A stretch of 64,000 nt of DNA from an uncultured Alphaproteobacteria bacterium (lineage in GTDB: Bacteria; Pseudomonadota; Alphaproteobacteria; RF32; CAG-239), in the NCBI GenBank assembly GCA_902464275.1, contig CABQIK010000002.1, positions 85,208 through 149,207 of the forward strand. The letters are read 5' to 3'. Numbering within the stretch: position 1 is the first letter of the stretch; every line of letters begins with the position of its first letter. Positions 16,340-24,338 of the stretch are shown here, piece by piece. Both the position numbers and the translations under genes were made by a program. Under the pieces are notes generated by a model. It did not search any database and was not told the DNA's origin. It was given only the letters and a program-made list of their open reading frames with translations.

Positions 16340-16471
16340 AAAAATTTTGATTTAGACAAAAAATACCGCAAAATGAGACAATAAGCAAGTAAAAAATGAA
16401 AAATTTTGCATTTTATGGTTTTATTTTGCAAAATAACCGCTATTATCTTGCTTAAAGGAGTTATCGCAAGT

Positions 16472-18451
16472 ATGCAGGAATTTAAAATAGTCAGCCCGTT
16501 TGAGCCGTCCGGCGACCAACCGGAAGCGATTAAAGAACTATGCGAAGGCTTAAAGCGCGGCGACCGCTCGCAAGTGCTGCTCGGCGTTACCGGCTCGGGC
16601 AAAACCTTTACCATGGCTAAAATTATTGAGCAATCAAAGCGCCCTGCCCTGATTATGGCGCCCAACAAAATTTTGGCGGCGCAGTTATACTCTGAAATGA
16701 AAGAATTTTTTCCTAATAACCGCGTGGAATATTTTGTTTCATACTACGATTACTATCAGCCGGAAGCTTATATTCCCAAAACCGACACCTATATTGAAAA
16801 AGACTCCGCGATTAATGAACAAATTGACCGTATGCGGCACGGCGCAACCCGCAATGTGTTAGAAGAAAACGATGTTATTATCGTGGCCTCGGTTTCATGT
16901 ATTTACGGTTTGGGCAGCATGGAGTCATACTCATCAATGGCGTTCGGCTTAAAAGTCGGCGATGTGCTTGACCCGCAGGATATTTACCGCAATTTGGCGG
17001 AACTGCAATATGAGCGCAATCAAATAAATTTTGTGCGCAGCACCTTCCGCGTCAACGGCGATACCTTAGATATTTTTCCGGCGCACTATGAAGACCGCGC
17101 GTGGCGGATTTCATTTTTCGGCGATGAAATTGAAAGCATCAGCGAAATTGACTCGCTTACCGGCAAAAAGACTGCCGAACTGAGCGAAATTACCGTTTAT
17201 CCTGCCAATCACTATGTTACTCCGCGTCCGGCGCTTTCGCAGGCGATTACGCACATTCGTGAAGATTTGGGAATAAGACTGCAGGAGCTTAAAGCCGAAA
17301 ACAAACTTTTGGAAGCGCAGCGTTTAGAGCAGCGCACCCGTTTTGATTTGGAAATGCTTGAAAGCACCGGTCACTGCAAAGGCATTGAAAACTACTCGCG
17401 CTATTTAACCGGCCGCGCTCCGGGAGAACCGCCGCCGACTTTGTTTGAATATTTGCCGAAAAACGCGCTGTTGTTTGTTGACGAGAGCCATATTTCCGTG
17501 CCGCAAATCGGAGCAATGTTCCGCGGCGACTTTAACCGTAAAAGCACGCTGGCCGATTACGGCTTCCGTTTACCATCATGTATTGACAACCGCCCGCTCA
17601 AGTTTGAAGAATGGGACCGCATGCGTCCGCAAAGTATTTTTGTTTCCGCCACCCCCGGCGATTGGGAGCTTGAGCAAAGCAAAGGCGTATTTGCCGAACA
17701 GGTAATTCGCCCGACCGGTTTAACCGACCCGATGTGTTTGGTGCGTCCGGTTGAAAACCAAATTGATGACTTAATGAACGAGTGTAAAAAGACCGCCGCC
17801 AACGGCGAGCGGGTGTTGGTTACTACCTTAACCAAAAAAATGGCGGAAGATTTAACCGAATACCTCAAAGATAACGGCTTAAAAGTGCGTTATCTGCACT
17901 CGGATATTGACACCTTAGAGCGTATTGAAATTATCCGCGACCTGCGCTTGGGCGTATTTGATGTTTTGGTTGGCATTAACTTGTTGCGCGAAGGTTTGGA
18001 TATTCCGGAATGTTCGTTGGTGGCAATTTTGGACGCCGACAAAGAAGGGTTTTTGCGCTCCACCCGCTCTTTAATTCAGACTATCGGGCGCGCGGCGCGC
18101 AATGCGCACGGGCGCGTAATTTTATATGCCGACAAAATCACCGGCTCCATTAAAGCTGCGCTTGATGAAACCAACCGCCGCCGCGAAAAACAAATCAAGT
18201 ATAATATTGAACACGGCATTACCCCGCAAACCATTAAAAAGAGCATTTCTTCCACCTTAAAAGAAATGACTGAAACCGACTTTGTAAAAGATGATGCGGC
18301 AAGTAAAGAAGATGTTAAAAATATTGAAAAGAAAATTAAAGAATACACCAAATTAATGAAAGAAGCCGCGCTCAATCTGGAATTTGAACAAGCGGTTATC
18401 TACCGTGACAAGCTCAAAGAGCTTGAAGCATTAGCCATTAAAAATTTATAG
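16472..18451 (+). CDS. uvrB: UvrABC excinuclease subunit B
   Basis: This is the damage-verifying helicase-like subunit of nucleotide excision repair; it receives damage from UvrA and recruits UvrC. Walker A is GVTGSGKT at residues 38-45. The beta-hairpin region reads YYDYYQPEAYIPKTDTYIEK, DESH follows as the DEAD-type box, and motif VI is IQTIGRAARN. A C-terminal UVR domain (YTKLMKEAALNLEFEQAV) is present. The length of 659 residues is normal. The start at 16472 has AAAGGAG eleven bases upstream and gives the standard MQEFKIVSPFEPSGDQP beginning. uvrC lies in the same window at 44913; uvrA is not seen. Confidence 0.97.
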   Translation: MQEFKIVSPFEPSGDQPEAIKELCEGLKRGDRSQVLLGVTGSGKTFTMAKIIEQSKRPALIMAPNKILAAQLYSEMKEFFPNNRVEYFVSYYDYYQPEAYIPKTDTYIEKDSAINEQIDRMRHGATRNVLEENDVIIVASVSCIYGLGSMESYSSMAFGLKVGDVLDPQDIYRNLAELQYERNQINFVRSTFRVNGDTLDIFPAHYEDRAWRISFFGDEIESISEIDSLTGKKTAELSEITVYPANHYVTPRPALSQAITHIREDLGIRLQELKAENKLLEAQRLEQRTRFDLEMLESTGHCKGIENYSRYLTGRAPGEPPPTLFEYLPKNALLFVDESHISVPQIGAMFRGDFNRKSTLADYGFRLPSCIDNRPLKFEEWDRMRPQSIFVSATPGDWELEQSKGVFAEQVIRPTGLTDPMCLVRPVENQIDDLMNECKKTAANGERVLVTTLTKKMAEDLTEYLKDNGLKVRYLHSDIDTLERIEIIRDLRLGVFDVLVGINLLREGLDIPECSLVAILDADKEGFLRSTRSLIQTIGRAARNAHGRVILYADKITGSIKAALDETNRRREKQIKYNIEHGITPQTIKKSISSTLKEMTETDFVKDDAASKEDVKNIEKKIKEYTKLMKEAALNLEFEQAVIYRDKLKELEALAIKNL

Positions 18452-18578
18452 TTTAAAAAACAATCACTTAAATTCTTATTGTACAGCCTTGCCTAAGGTG
18501 TATTAATTTTAATCTTGACTTTTGAAAAATAATATATTAAATATCATACTGTAATAACAATATTAACAGGAGTCTACT

Positions 18579-19640
18579 ATGAATAATATGAATAATCTTG
18601 CTTTACAGCAAAGAAAACGCCTTACAACCACTGCTAAAAAGTGGCTCGGCAACAGCTACCGTCCTAATTCGCTATATCCTCAAAGAGATACGAAATTCTA
18701 TTTGGGTGAAAAATATATTCCGTATGATTCATCTATAGAAACGGAAGATAGCTCTAATAACAAACTGTATAATGAAATCATGAGTAATCCAAACCCGGAT
18801 TACTCTTTAGATGACAATAAATCAAAAAATACCGAAAACCCATTTTCAAACAATCCGCTTAGTATTAATCCTAAGCCGACACAAAATATGTGGAACAAAC
18901 TCAGCAATCCAAATTCTGAAAATGAATTTCAAAACAAATGTGTTGATTTCGGTACGCAAGAAACAATTAATACAAACCCTTATTTCAAAAACAATAACAC
19001 TAACGTAAATTCATTAAATGACTTATCTTCTTATGATAACCATTTAAGCGAACGGGAAAGAAGAGCCGCTATTGTAAATGACCAACCTCTTAGATTAAAA
19101 TTAGCCCCAAGCACAGAAACAGAAGTTATTTGGCCAGAAAAACACACGATTCCTTTTTTGGGTAAATTGTATGTAAATAAATATAACAATTTGATAGAAG
19201 AGGCTGCTCAAAAATATGACATAGACCCCGATTTATTAAAAGCAACAATGTTTACTGAAATGAGTACAGGACATAAATTTGGTTTAAATAACCTTGCAGA
19301 TATACTTCACCGCTCCGATTCACAAAGCCCAATGAACATAAATGGTAAATTATGGGGTAATATTGGCAACCAACATTATAACACGTATGAACCAGAGCAA
19401 AATATTGAAGCTGCCGCAAATTTACTTAAGCATCTGCAACAAGCAGTGCCAAATCCTAATGATTATGCGGCAATCGGCTCATTGTGGCATAATTTAAGCA
19501 CTGATAAATTAGATTATATCGGACTTAGAATACATGATGCTTATATGCGAAAATTGTGGGAAAAAAGTGCCACTTCAAAAACACTACCTAAGAATATTTA
19601 TAATTATATTTTTAATACTTTATTTGGTCATTATTATTAG
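18579..19640 (+). CDS. Asn-rich protein with lytic-transglycosylase-like C-terminal domain
   Basis: The first 180 residues are low-complexity and rich in Asn, Ser and Pro (for example NPFSNNPLSINPKP) with no signal peptide. Residues about 205-330 look like an SLT-type lysozyme fold: NNLIEEAAQKYDIDPDLLKA, then FTEMSTGH with the probable catalytic Glu, and later a repeated-helix part ending IGLRIHDAYMRKLWEK. The usual GLMQ motif after the catalytic Glu is not obvious, so activity is uncertain. The start at 18579 has AGGAG nine bases upstream. It is a single AT-rich gene. It might be secreted by a non-Sec route or act as a phage- or secretion-linked peptidoglycan enzyme; this is inference. Confidence 0.6.
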   Translation: MNNMNNLALQQRKRLTTTAKKWLGNSYRPNSLYPQRDTKFYLGEKYIPYDSSIETEDSSNNKLYNEIMSNPNPDYSLDDNKSKNTENPFSNNPLSINPKPTQNMWNKLSNPNSENEFQNKCVDFGTQETINTNPYFKNNNTNVNSLNDLSSYDNHLSERERRAAIVNDQPLRLKLAPSTETEVIWPEKHTIPFLGKLYVNKYNNLIEEAAQKYDIDPDLLKATMFTEMSTGHKFGLNNLADILHRSDSQSPMNINGKLWGNIGNQHYNTYEPEQNIEAAANLLKHLQQAVPNPNDYAAIGSLWHNLSTDKLDYIGLRIHDAYMRKLWEKSATSKTLPKNIYNYIFNTLFGHYY

Positions 19641-19741
19641 TAATTTAGTATAATCTCGGATTAATTTTTATTAGATATTGTTGAAATATATAATAAAAAC
19701 TCATAAAATCCATAAAAATATATTTAGTATTCATAAAACTT

Positions 19742-19778
19742 CTTAAGGTCTAAATTAAATATTGATTTAGACCTTAAG
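19742..19778. terminator. Perfect 14-bp hairpin between genes
   Basis: CTTAAGGTCTAAAT pairs perfectly with ATTTAGACCTTAAG across a nine-base loop. No T run follows, so it may be a terminator, a processing site or an operator for the membrane-protein pair that starts at 19822. Confidence 0.45.
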
Positions 19779-19821
19779 TTGTGATATGGATAATTAACAA
19801 CAATTTATAAAGGACTTTAAG

Positions 19822-20514
19822 ATGACAGAAAAAAATACAGCAGAGATTAAAAAAACTGATATTAAAGCCAGCTGCTTAAAAACACTCAAGAAATTTACAG
19901 CCTTCTTAAAAGCGGATATTAAAGGCAGCGATTTCAAAACGCTCAAAGGTCTTATAACCGCTTTACGTTATTTGTTGTATATCGTGCTTTATGCTAAATT
20001 TTTGTATATGATGAATATTTTAACTCATGACACATTGGATACAGATTTTTATGAGGCGTGTGTTCCTGTCGGCTTTTTTAACATTTATTCGGCGGAACCT
20101 GTTACCTATTTTACCATTTTCAGCTTTTTAGAAAGCTACGCGCATGTAAATCTTGCCGGAGATATGCATTTATGCCTGCCAAGCGCGTATTATTTTGTGG
20201 TTTTGGCATGGTATTTTCTTTTGTTTTATACCGCATTTAAAATCTTGTCATTTTGCGTATTGTGGAAAAAATTACCTTGGAAGTATGTAATTTTAGAAAT
20301 TTGCGGATTGATAATTTGTCTTTCATATCATGACTTTATGGTTTTAATTCAATATGGAAGATACGGCTTAATTCCGTTTTACCTGCTCGGGACTATAATT
20401 TGCACATTTTATATGTGGGTATTTTTACTGATAGGTTGGGCGATATTAAAATTCATCGGTTATATATATCATTTGCTTGTAGCACCGCTGATCAGCCGGC
20501 TTAGAAGTAAATAG
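19822..20514 (+). CDS. Hypothetical membrane protein, tandem paralogue 1
   Basis: No known family is recognised. The 230-residue product has a soluble basic N-terminus of about 45 residues, then about four hydrophobic segments (around LLYIVLYAKFLYMM, YYFVVLAWYFLLFYTAF, YVILEICGLIICLSY and LLGTIICTFYMWVFLLIGW). A conserved DFMVLIQYGRYGLIPFYLLG stretch lies between the last two. The next gene encodes a shorter protein with the same layout and an almost identical C-terminal half. Ribosome binding site AAGGAC lies before the ATG. Role unknown; the pair probably arose by duplication. Confidence 0.65.
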   Translation: MTEKNTAEIKKTDIKASCLKTLKKFTAFLKADIKGSDFKTLKGLITALRYLLYIVLYAKFLYMMNILTHDTLDTDFYEACVPVGFFNIYSAEPVTYFTIFSFLESYAHVNLAGDMHLCLPSAYYFVVLAWYFLLFYTAFKILSFCVLWKKLPWKYVILEICGLIICLSYHDFMVLIQYGRYGLIPFYLLGTIICTFYMWVFLLIGWAILKFIGYIYHLLVAPLISRLRSK

Positions 20515-20552
20515 TATTATCATACTTAGCACAGTTTATAAATGGTTTTAAA

Positions 20553-21119
20553 ATGACAGAAGAAAACAAAGATAATAACAGATTAAAAACGCGCCAAGAG
20601 TTTATAACCGTTTTACATTATTTATTGTATATCGTGCTTTACGGCGCTTTTGTGTATATAATATTAAGTTTAAATCATGACGATTTTATAGATTGGCATG
20701 CGACGTGTACTTCTGTCGGCAGTTTTAACATTAATTCAGCAGACCCAATCACCGACTTTACCATTTTCAGTTTTTTAGATAACACTGCAAACTTAAATTT
20801 CGCAGGAGAGATACATTTATGCTTACCGAAAATGTTCGGATTTATGCTTTTAGTTTGGTATTTTTTTGTATTGTATATGATATTTAAAACCTTATCATTT
20901 TCTATGTTGCCACCCCAAAAGCGGCGAATGTTTGACATTTTAGAAATTTGCGGATTGATAATTTGTCTTTCGTATCATGATTTTATGGTTTTAATTCAAT
21001 ACGGAAGATACGGTTTAATTCCGTTTTATCTGCTCGGGACTATAATTTGCACTTTTTATATGTGGGTAATAATGCTGTTAAGGTGGATAATATTTAAATT
21101 GTTTGCCAAACACTATTGA
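20553..21119 (+). CDS. Hypothetical membrane protein, tandem paralogue 2
   Basis: This 188-residue protein is a close paralogue of the preceding gene product. It lacks the first 40 basic residues but keeps the four hydrophobic segments, the INSADPITDFTIFSFL stretch (INSA-X-P-type in both) and the identical DFMVLIQYGRYGLIPFYLLG block. DNA identity in the last 150 bases is also very high, so duplication is recent or maintained by gene conversion. It lies 38 bases after paralogue 1 and probably shares its transcript. It is followed by a terminator shared with rplI. Function unknown. Confidence 0.65.
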   Translation: MTEENKDNNRLKTRQEFITVLHYLLYIVLYGAFVYIILSLNHDDFIDWHATCTSVGSFNINSADPITDFTIFSFLDNTANLNFAGEIHLCLPKMFGFMLLVWYFFVLYMIFKTLSFSMLPPQKRRMFDILEICGLIICLSYHDFMVLIQYGRYGLIPFYLLGTIICTFYMWVIMLLRWIIFKLFAKHY

Positions 21120-21140
21120 TTATCAGATTTAACGCTAACA

Positions 21141-21176
21141 AAAACTCCGCCGACCAAAGCCGACGGAGTTTTTTAT
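21141..21176. terminator. Bidirectional terminator between membrane pair and rplI
   Basis: AAACTCCGCCG and CGACGGAGTTT form a stem with T runs on both strands. Pairing is complete with one G-U on the minus strand, so it mainly serves the ribosomal protein operon. Confidence 0.8.
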
Positions 21177-21195
21177 TTTTGCCATAAATCAGGCA

Positions 21196-21681
21196 TTATT
21201 CCTGACTGAAAGCTTTTTCCTGCTTAGCAGCTTCATCAGCGGTTCTGGCAACGTTTACCAAAATGGTCTGTGAAACTTCAGGGTGCAGGTTAAGTTTTAC
21301 TTGATAAATACCTAAATCTTTAATCGGTTTTTCAAGGAAAACATAACGGCGTTCAACGTCAAAGCCGGCTTCGTTAATTGCAGCGGCAATGTCACGAATG
21401 GTAACAGAACCGTACAACTGACCGGTTTCAGCGGCTTGACGAATAAGAACAGCCTTAAAGCCTTTAAGAGCTTCGGCTTTTTCTGAAGCTTTTTCAAACA
21501 ATGCTTTGTTGTGAGCTTCAAGCTCGGCTTTTTGCTTTTCAAAGAAAGCAACGTTAGCTTCGGTAGCACGCAAAGCTTTGTTTTGCGGCAACAGGTAGTT
21601 ACGAGCGTAACCGTTTTTAACGTTTACTTTGTCGCCCATTTTACCTAATTTTTCAACGTGTTCAAGAAGAATGACTTCCAT
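21196..21681 (-). CDS. rplI: 50S ribosomal protein L9
   Basis: This is a component of the large ribosomal subunit that contacts 23S rRNA near the L1 stalk. The N-terminal domain MEVILLEHVEKLGKMGDKV is followed by NGYARNYLLPQNKALRAT, the L9 signature. A long connecting helix and the C-terminal domain (GQLYGSVTIRDIAAAI) complete 161 residues, slightly longer than in E. coli. It is the last gene of the rpsF-rpsR-rplI operon, 15 bases after rpsR, and is followed by a terminator. Confidence 0.97.
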   Translation of the reverse strand: MEVILLEHVEKLGKMGDKVNVKNGYARNYLLPQNKALRATEANVAFFEKQKAELEAHNKALFEKASEKAEALKGFKAVLIRQAAETGQLYGSVTIRDIAAAINEAGFDVERRYVFLEKPIKDLGIYQVKLNLHPEVSQTILVNVARTADEAAKQEKAFSQE

Positions 21682-21696
21682 ATTTTCACCCTCCCC

Positions 21697-21921
21697 TTAC
21701 ATAGCCACATACGGCAACAAGCCGATGTAACGCGCGCGTTTAATAGCACGAGCCAATTCTCTCTGCTTTTTGGCAGAAACTGAAGTAATGCGGCTCGGAA
21801 TGATTTTGCCTTTTTCCGAAATAAAACGGGAAAGAAGCTTAACGTCTTTATAGTCAATTCTCAAAGCGTTTTCACCGGAGAAAGGACAAGATTTTCTTTT
21901 AAAAAATGATTGTTTTGCCAT
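21697..21921 (-). CDS. rpsR: 30S ribosomal protein S18
   Basis: This small-subunit protein binds 16S rRNA together with S6. The 74-residue sequence carries the family core IDYKDVKLLSRFISEKGKI and the basic SRITSVSAKKQRELARAIKR segment. It lies 11 bases downstream of rpsF and 15 bases upstream of rplI, the standard order. Ribosome binding site AAGGAG lies upstream. The N-terminal FFKRKSCPF segment keeps a single cysteine. Confidence 0.97.
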   Translation of the reverse strand: MAKQSFFKRKSCPFSGENALRIDYKDVKLLSRFISEKGKIIPSRITSVSAKKQRELARAIKRARYIGLLPYVAM

Positions 21922-21932
21922 TTTGTTTCTCC

Positions 21933-22280
21933 TTAAGCTTCAACTTCGGCTTCAACAGCGGCAACATCTTCATCTGAAGACATTTCGTTGTTAAATTCAT
22001 CAACTTTAATGGTCATATAACGAATAACGTCTTCGTTTAATCTCATCAAGCGTTCATACTCAAAGATTGCTTTGGCAGGAGCAACAATGTTTAACAAAAC
22101 ATAATGTCCCTTGCGGTTTTTTTTGATACGATAAGCAAGGTTTTTCAAACCCCAGTTATCAACTTTTACAACTTCGCCGCCTTCTTTTTTAAGAGCTTCG
22201 CTCAAATCTGAAACGAGGCTGTTTACTTGAGAAGCGCCGAGGTCCTGACGTGCAATAAGCACGCTCTCGTAATTTGCCAT
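21933..22280 (-). CDS. rpsF: 30S ribosomal protein S6
   Basis: This small-subunit protein forms a dimer with S18 on the platform of the 30S subunit. The sequence starts MANYESVLIARQDLGASQV and contains the typical KKNRKGHYVLLNIVA and YERLMRLNEDVIRYM blocks. It has 115 residues with an acidic C-terminal tail. It is the first gene of the operon, with AAGGAG before the ATG. A leader of about 95 bases with two hairpins separates it from its promoter. Confidence 0.97.
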   Translation of the reverse strand: MANYESVLIARQDLGASQVNSLVSDLSEALKKEGGEVVKVDNWGLKNLAYRIKKNRKGHYVLLNIVAPAKAIFEYERLMRLNEDVIRYMTIKVDEFNNEMSSDEDVAAVEAEVEA

Positions 22281-22403
22281 ATAAAATTCTCCTTATGGAT
22301 TCTCAACAAATAGACGCTTGCGCGTCCGGTTAAATGTATAGCCGCAAAAAACTTTCTGCGGCAAGGACAAGCGTTAATATAGCGCAAAACTTTATTTTTG
22401 CAA
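22281..22403 (-). promoter_or_regulatory. rpsF promoter and structured leader
   Basis: On the minus strand, TTGCAA (22398-22403) and TATATT (22376-22381) are separated by 16 bases. The leader then forms hairpins GCCGCA/TGCGGC and GACGC/GCGTC, the second preceded by CCG. S6:S18 complexes are known to bind rpsF leaders in many bacteria through a CCG-containing hairpin, so autogenous control is a possibility that was not verified. Confidence 0.45.
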
Positions 22404-22470
22404 GCATTTTTTTATAAAGACTATTTTAACAAATTAAGTTTATGCTTGAGGTATATGTTATAAGGATTTT

Positions 22471-22797
22471 ATGCGCATGAAAAACTTTAAAATATTAGGC
22501 TTTGCCGCTGTGTTGGCTTTGCTTGCGGGCTGTGCTCATCAAGAAGAAGTGCCGGTTAAAAACGTGCCTTTGTTTCAAGATGAGGCTATTGCTTTGCAAA
22601 ACTTAAAATCACGCGTGGTGGTTTATTGCTTTACTTCCGCCGATTATCAGGCTGACGACTGTGCCAGACGCTTTGAATCACAAGGCTTTGTACGCCTTAA
22701 AGATATTCCGAAACTGCCGGCGGAGTTTGACTTTTTAAAAGGCGATACATACCCTACCCGTCGTTGGCGCAAAGATGAATTGGTTCCAAGGTGGTAA
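22471..22797 (+). CDS. Small predicted lipoprotein
   Basis: A signal peptide with lipobox LLAGC (Cys near residue 21) marks this 108-residue protein for lipid attachment, after which it would sit in the periplasm or outer membrane. The mature part has two cysteines (VYCFTSADYQADDCARRF) that could form a disulfide, and it ends in a basic WRKDELVPRW. The family is not recognised. The start may be at 22471 or two codons later at 22477. It is divergent from rpsF and lies six bases before the comM gene, so it is probably co-transcribed with it. Confidence 0.7.
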   Translation: MRMKNFKILGFAAVLALLAGCAHQEEVPVKNVPLFQDEAIALQNLKSRVVVYCFTSADYQADDCARRFESQGFVRLKDIPKLPAEFDFLKGDTYPTRRWRKDELVPRW

Positions 22798-22803
22798 CTG
22801 CCG

Positions 22804-24321
22804 ATGCAAGCCAAAATTAAAACCATAGCTTTTAGCGGATTAGATGTTCCCGACGTTGATGTGCAAATTCAGCTCAGCGCGGGGATTCCTGCTTTTACAA
22901 TCGTGGGGCTGCCCGATAAGGCGGTCGCCGAAAGTAAAGAGCGGGTGCGCGCCGCGTTTCAGGCTATCGGCATCAGTTTTCCGGCCAAACGCATTACCAT
23001 TAATTTAGCGCCCGCCAATTTGCTTAAAGAAGGCTCGCACTTTGACCTGCCGATTGCCGTCGGCATTTTAACCTGTATGGAAATTTTGCCGCAGGAAGAA
23101 CTCTCCGAATATATTGTGTTGGGCGAACTCGGGCTTGACAACTCGGTTATGCCGGTAAACGGCGTGCTGCCGGTGGCAATTAAAGCCAACCGCGAAAATA
23201 AAGGTATTATTTGCCCGGAGCAACAAGGAAGCGAAGCGGTTTGGGGCGGACTTAAAAATATTGTGGCAACACCGAGTTTGCTTGCGTTAATTAATCATTT
23301 TAAGGGGATTCAGACTCTGCCGCAACCGGTTGCCAAACGGCGCAAAGAGCAAATAAGCGGGCTTGATTTGGCTGATATTAAAGGACAAGAGAGCGCTAAA
23401 CGCGCGCTTGAAATTGCCGCCGCCGGCTCGCACAACATGTTAATGGTCGGACCTCCGGGAGCCGGAAAATCAATGCTGGCTTCGCGGCTTACTTCCATTT
23501 TGCCGCCTTTGAGCGCGGAAGAAGCGCTTGAAACCTGCATTATTCATTCAGTAGCCGGCGAATTAAAAGACGGCGAGCTTGACTTTACTCGTCCGTACCG
23601 CGACCCGCACCATAATGCCTCAACTTCGGCTTTGGTCGGCGGCGGGCGCAAAGCTATGCCCGGTGAAATTTCACTAGCGCATAACGGAGTTTTGTTTTTA
23701 GACGAGCTACCCGAGTTTAACCGCAGCACCTTAGAAGCGTTGCGTCAACCGCTTGAAAACGGTTGCGTTACAGTTTCAAGAGCCGAATATCATCATACTT
23801 ATCCGGCGCGTTTTCAGCTGATTGCCGCCATGAATCCGTGCCGTTGCGGATATTTGGGTTTTGCAGGGCAAGAATGCCCGAAAGCACCGCAATGCGCCGC
23901 AGAATATCAGGCCAAAATTTCCGGCCCGTTATTAGACCGTATAGACATTCATGTTTTTGTGCCGCCGGTCAGCCCGTGGGAAATTTTTGAGCAAGTCAAA
24001 GGCGAATCGTCAGAAACCGTACGCAAACGCGTAATTACGGCTCGCGAAATTCAAAAAGAACGTTTTATAAAATTCGGACGCCCCGAATTGTTGACCAACT
24101 CGCAATTAAAAGGCGACCTTTTAGAAGACGCAGTGCAACTTGACAACGAGGCGCAAAAGCTTTTAATCCGCTTTGCAGAGCAATTTAAGCTCTCGGCTCG
24201 CGGGTATCATCGCACATTACGATTAGCAAGAACGATTGCAGACTTGCAAAATGAAACAAAAGTGCTTAAAATGCATATCGCCGAGGCATTAAATTATCGG
24301 CGCATTATGCCGGCAAAATAA
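22804..24321 (+). CDS. comM: ComM/YifB-family AAA ATPase (Mg-chelatase-like)
   Basis: This is a hexameric helicase-like ATPase; ComM promotes branch migration during natural transformation in bacteria where it was studied. An N-terminal domain (GLPDKAVAESKERVRAAF) is followed by Walker A GPPGAGKSM and Walker B VLFLDELPEF. A zinc-type cysteine group (NPCRCGYLG, then QECPKAPQCA) and a C-terminal domain with LSARGYHRTLRLARTIADL complete it. The length of 505 residues is normal. It follows the lipoprotein gene by six bases. Competence genes are not otherwise visible, but pilin-like genes are abundant, so a link to DNA uptake is possible and only inferred. Confidence 0.92.
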   Translation: MQAKIKTIAFSGLDVPDVDVQIQLSAGIPAFTIVGLPDKAVAESKERVRAAFQAIGISFPAKRITINLAPANLLKEGSHFDLPIAVGILTCMEILPQEELSEYIVLGELGLDNSVMPVNGVLPVAIKANRENKGIICPEQQGSEAVWGGLKNIVATPSLLALINHFKGIQTLPQPVAKRRKEQISGLDLADIKGQESAKRALEIAAAGSHNMLMVGPPGAGKSMLASRLTSILPPLSAEEALETCIIHSVAGELKDGELDFTRPYRDPHHNASTSALVGGGRKAMPGEISLAHNGVLFLDELPEFNRSTLEALRQPLENGCVTVSRAEYHHTYPARFQLIAAMNPCRCGYLGFAGQECPKAPQCAAEYQAKISGPLLDRIDIHVFVPPVSPWEIFEQVKGESSETVRKRVITAREIQKERFIKFGRPELLTNSQLKGDLLEDAVQLDNEAQKLLIRFAEQFKLSARGYHRTLRLARTIADLQNETKVLKMHIAEALNYRRIMPAK

Positions 24322-24338
24322 ATTACAGGAGATTAAAA

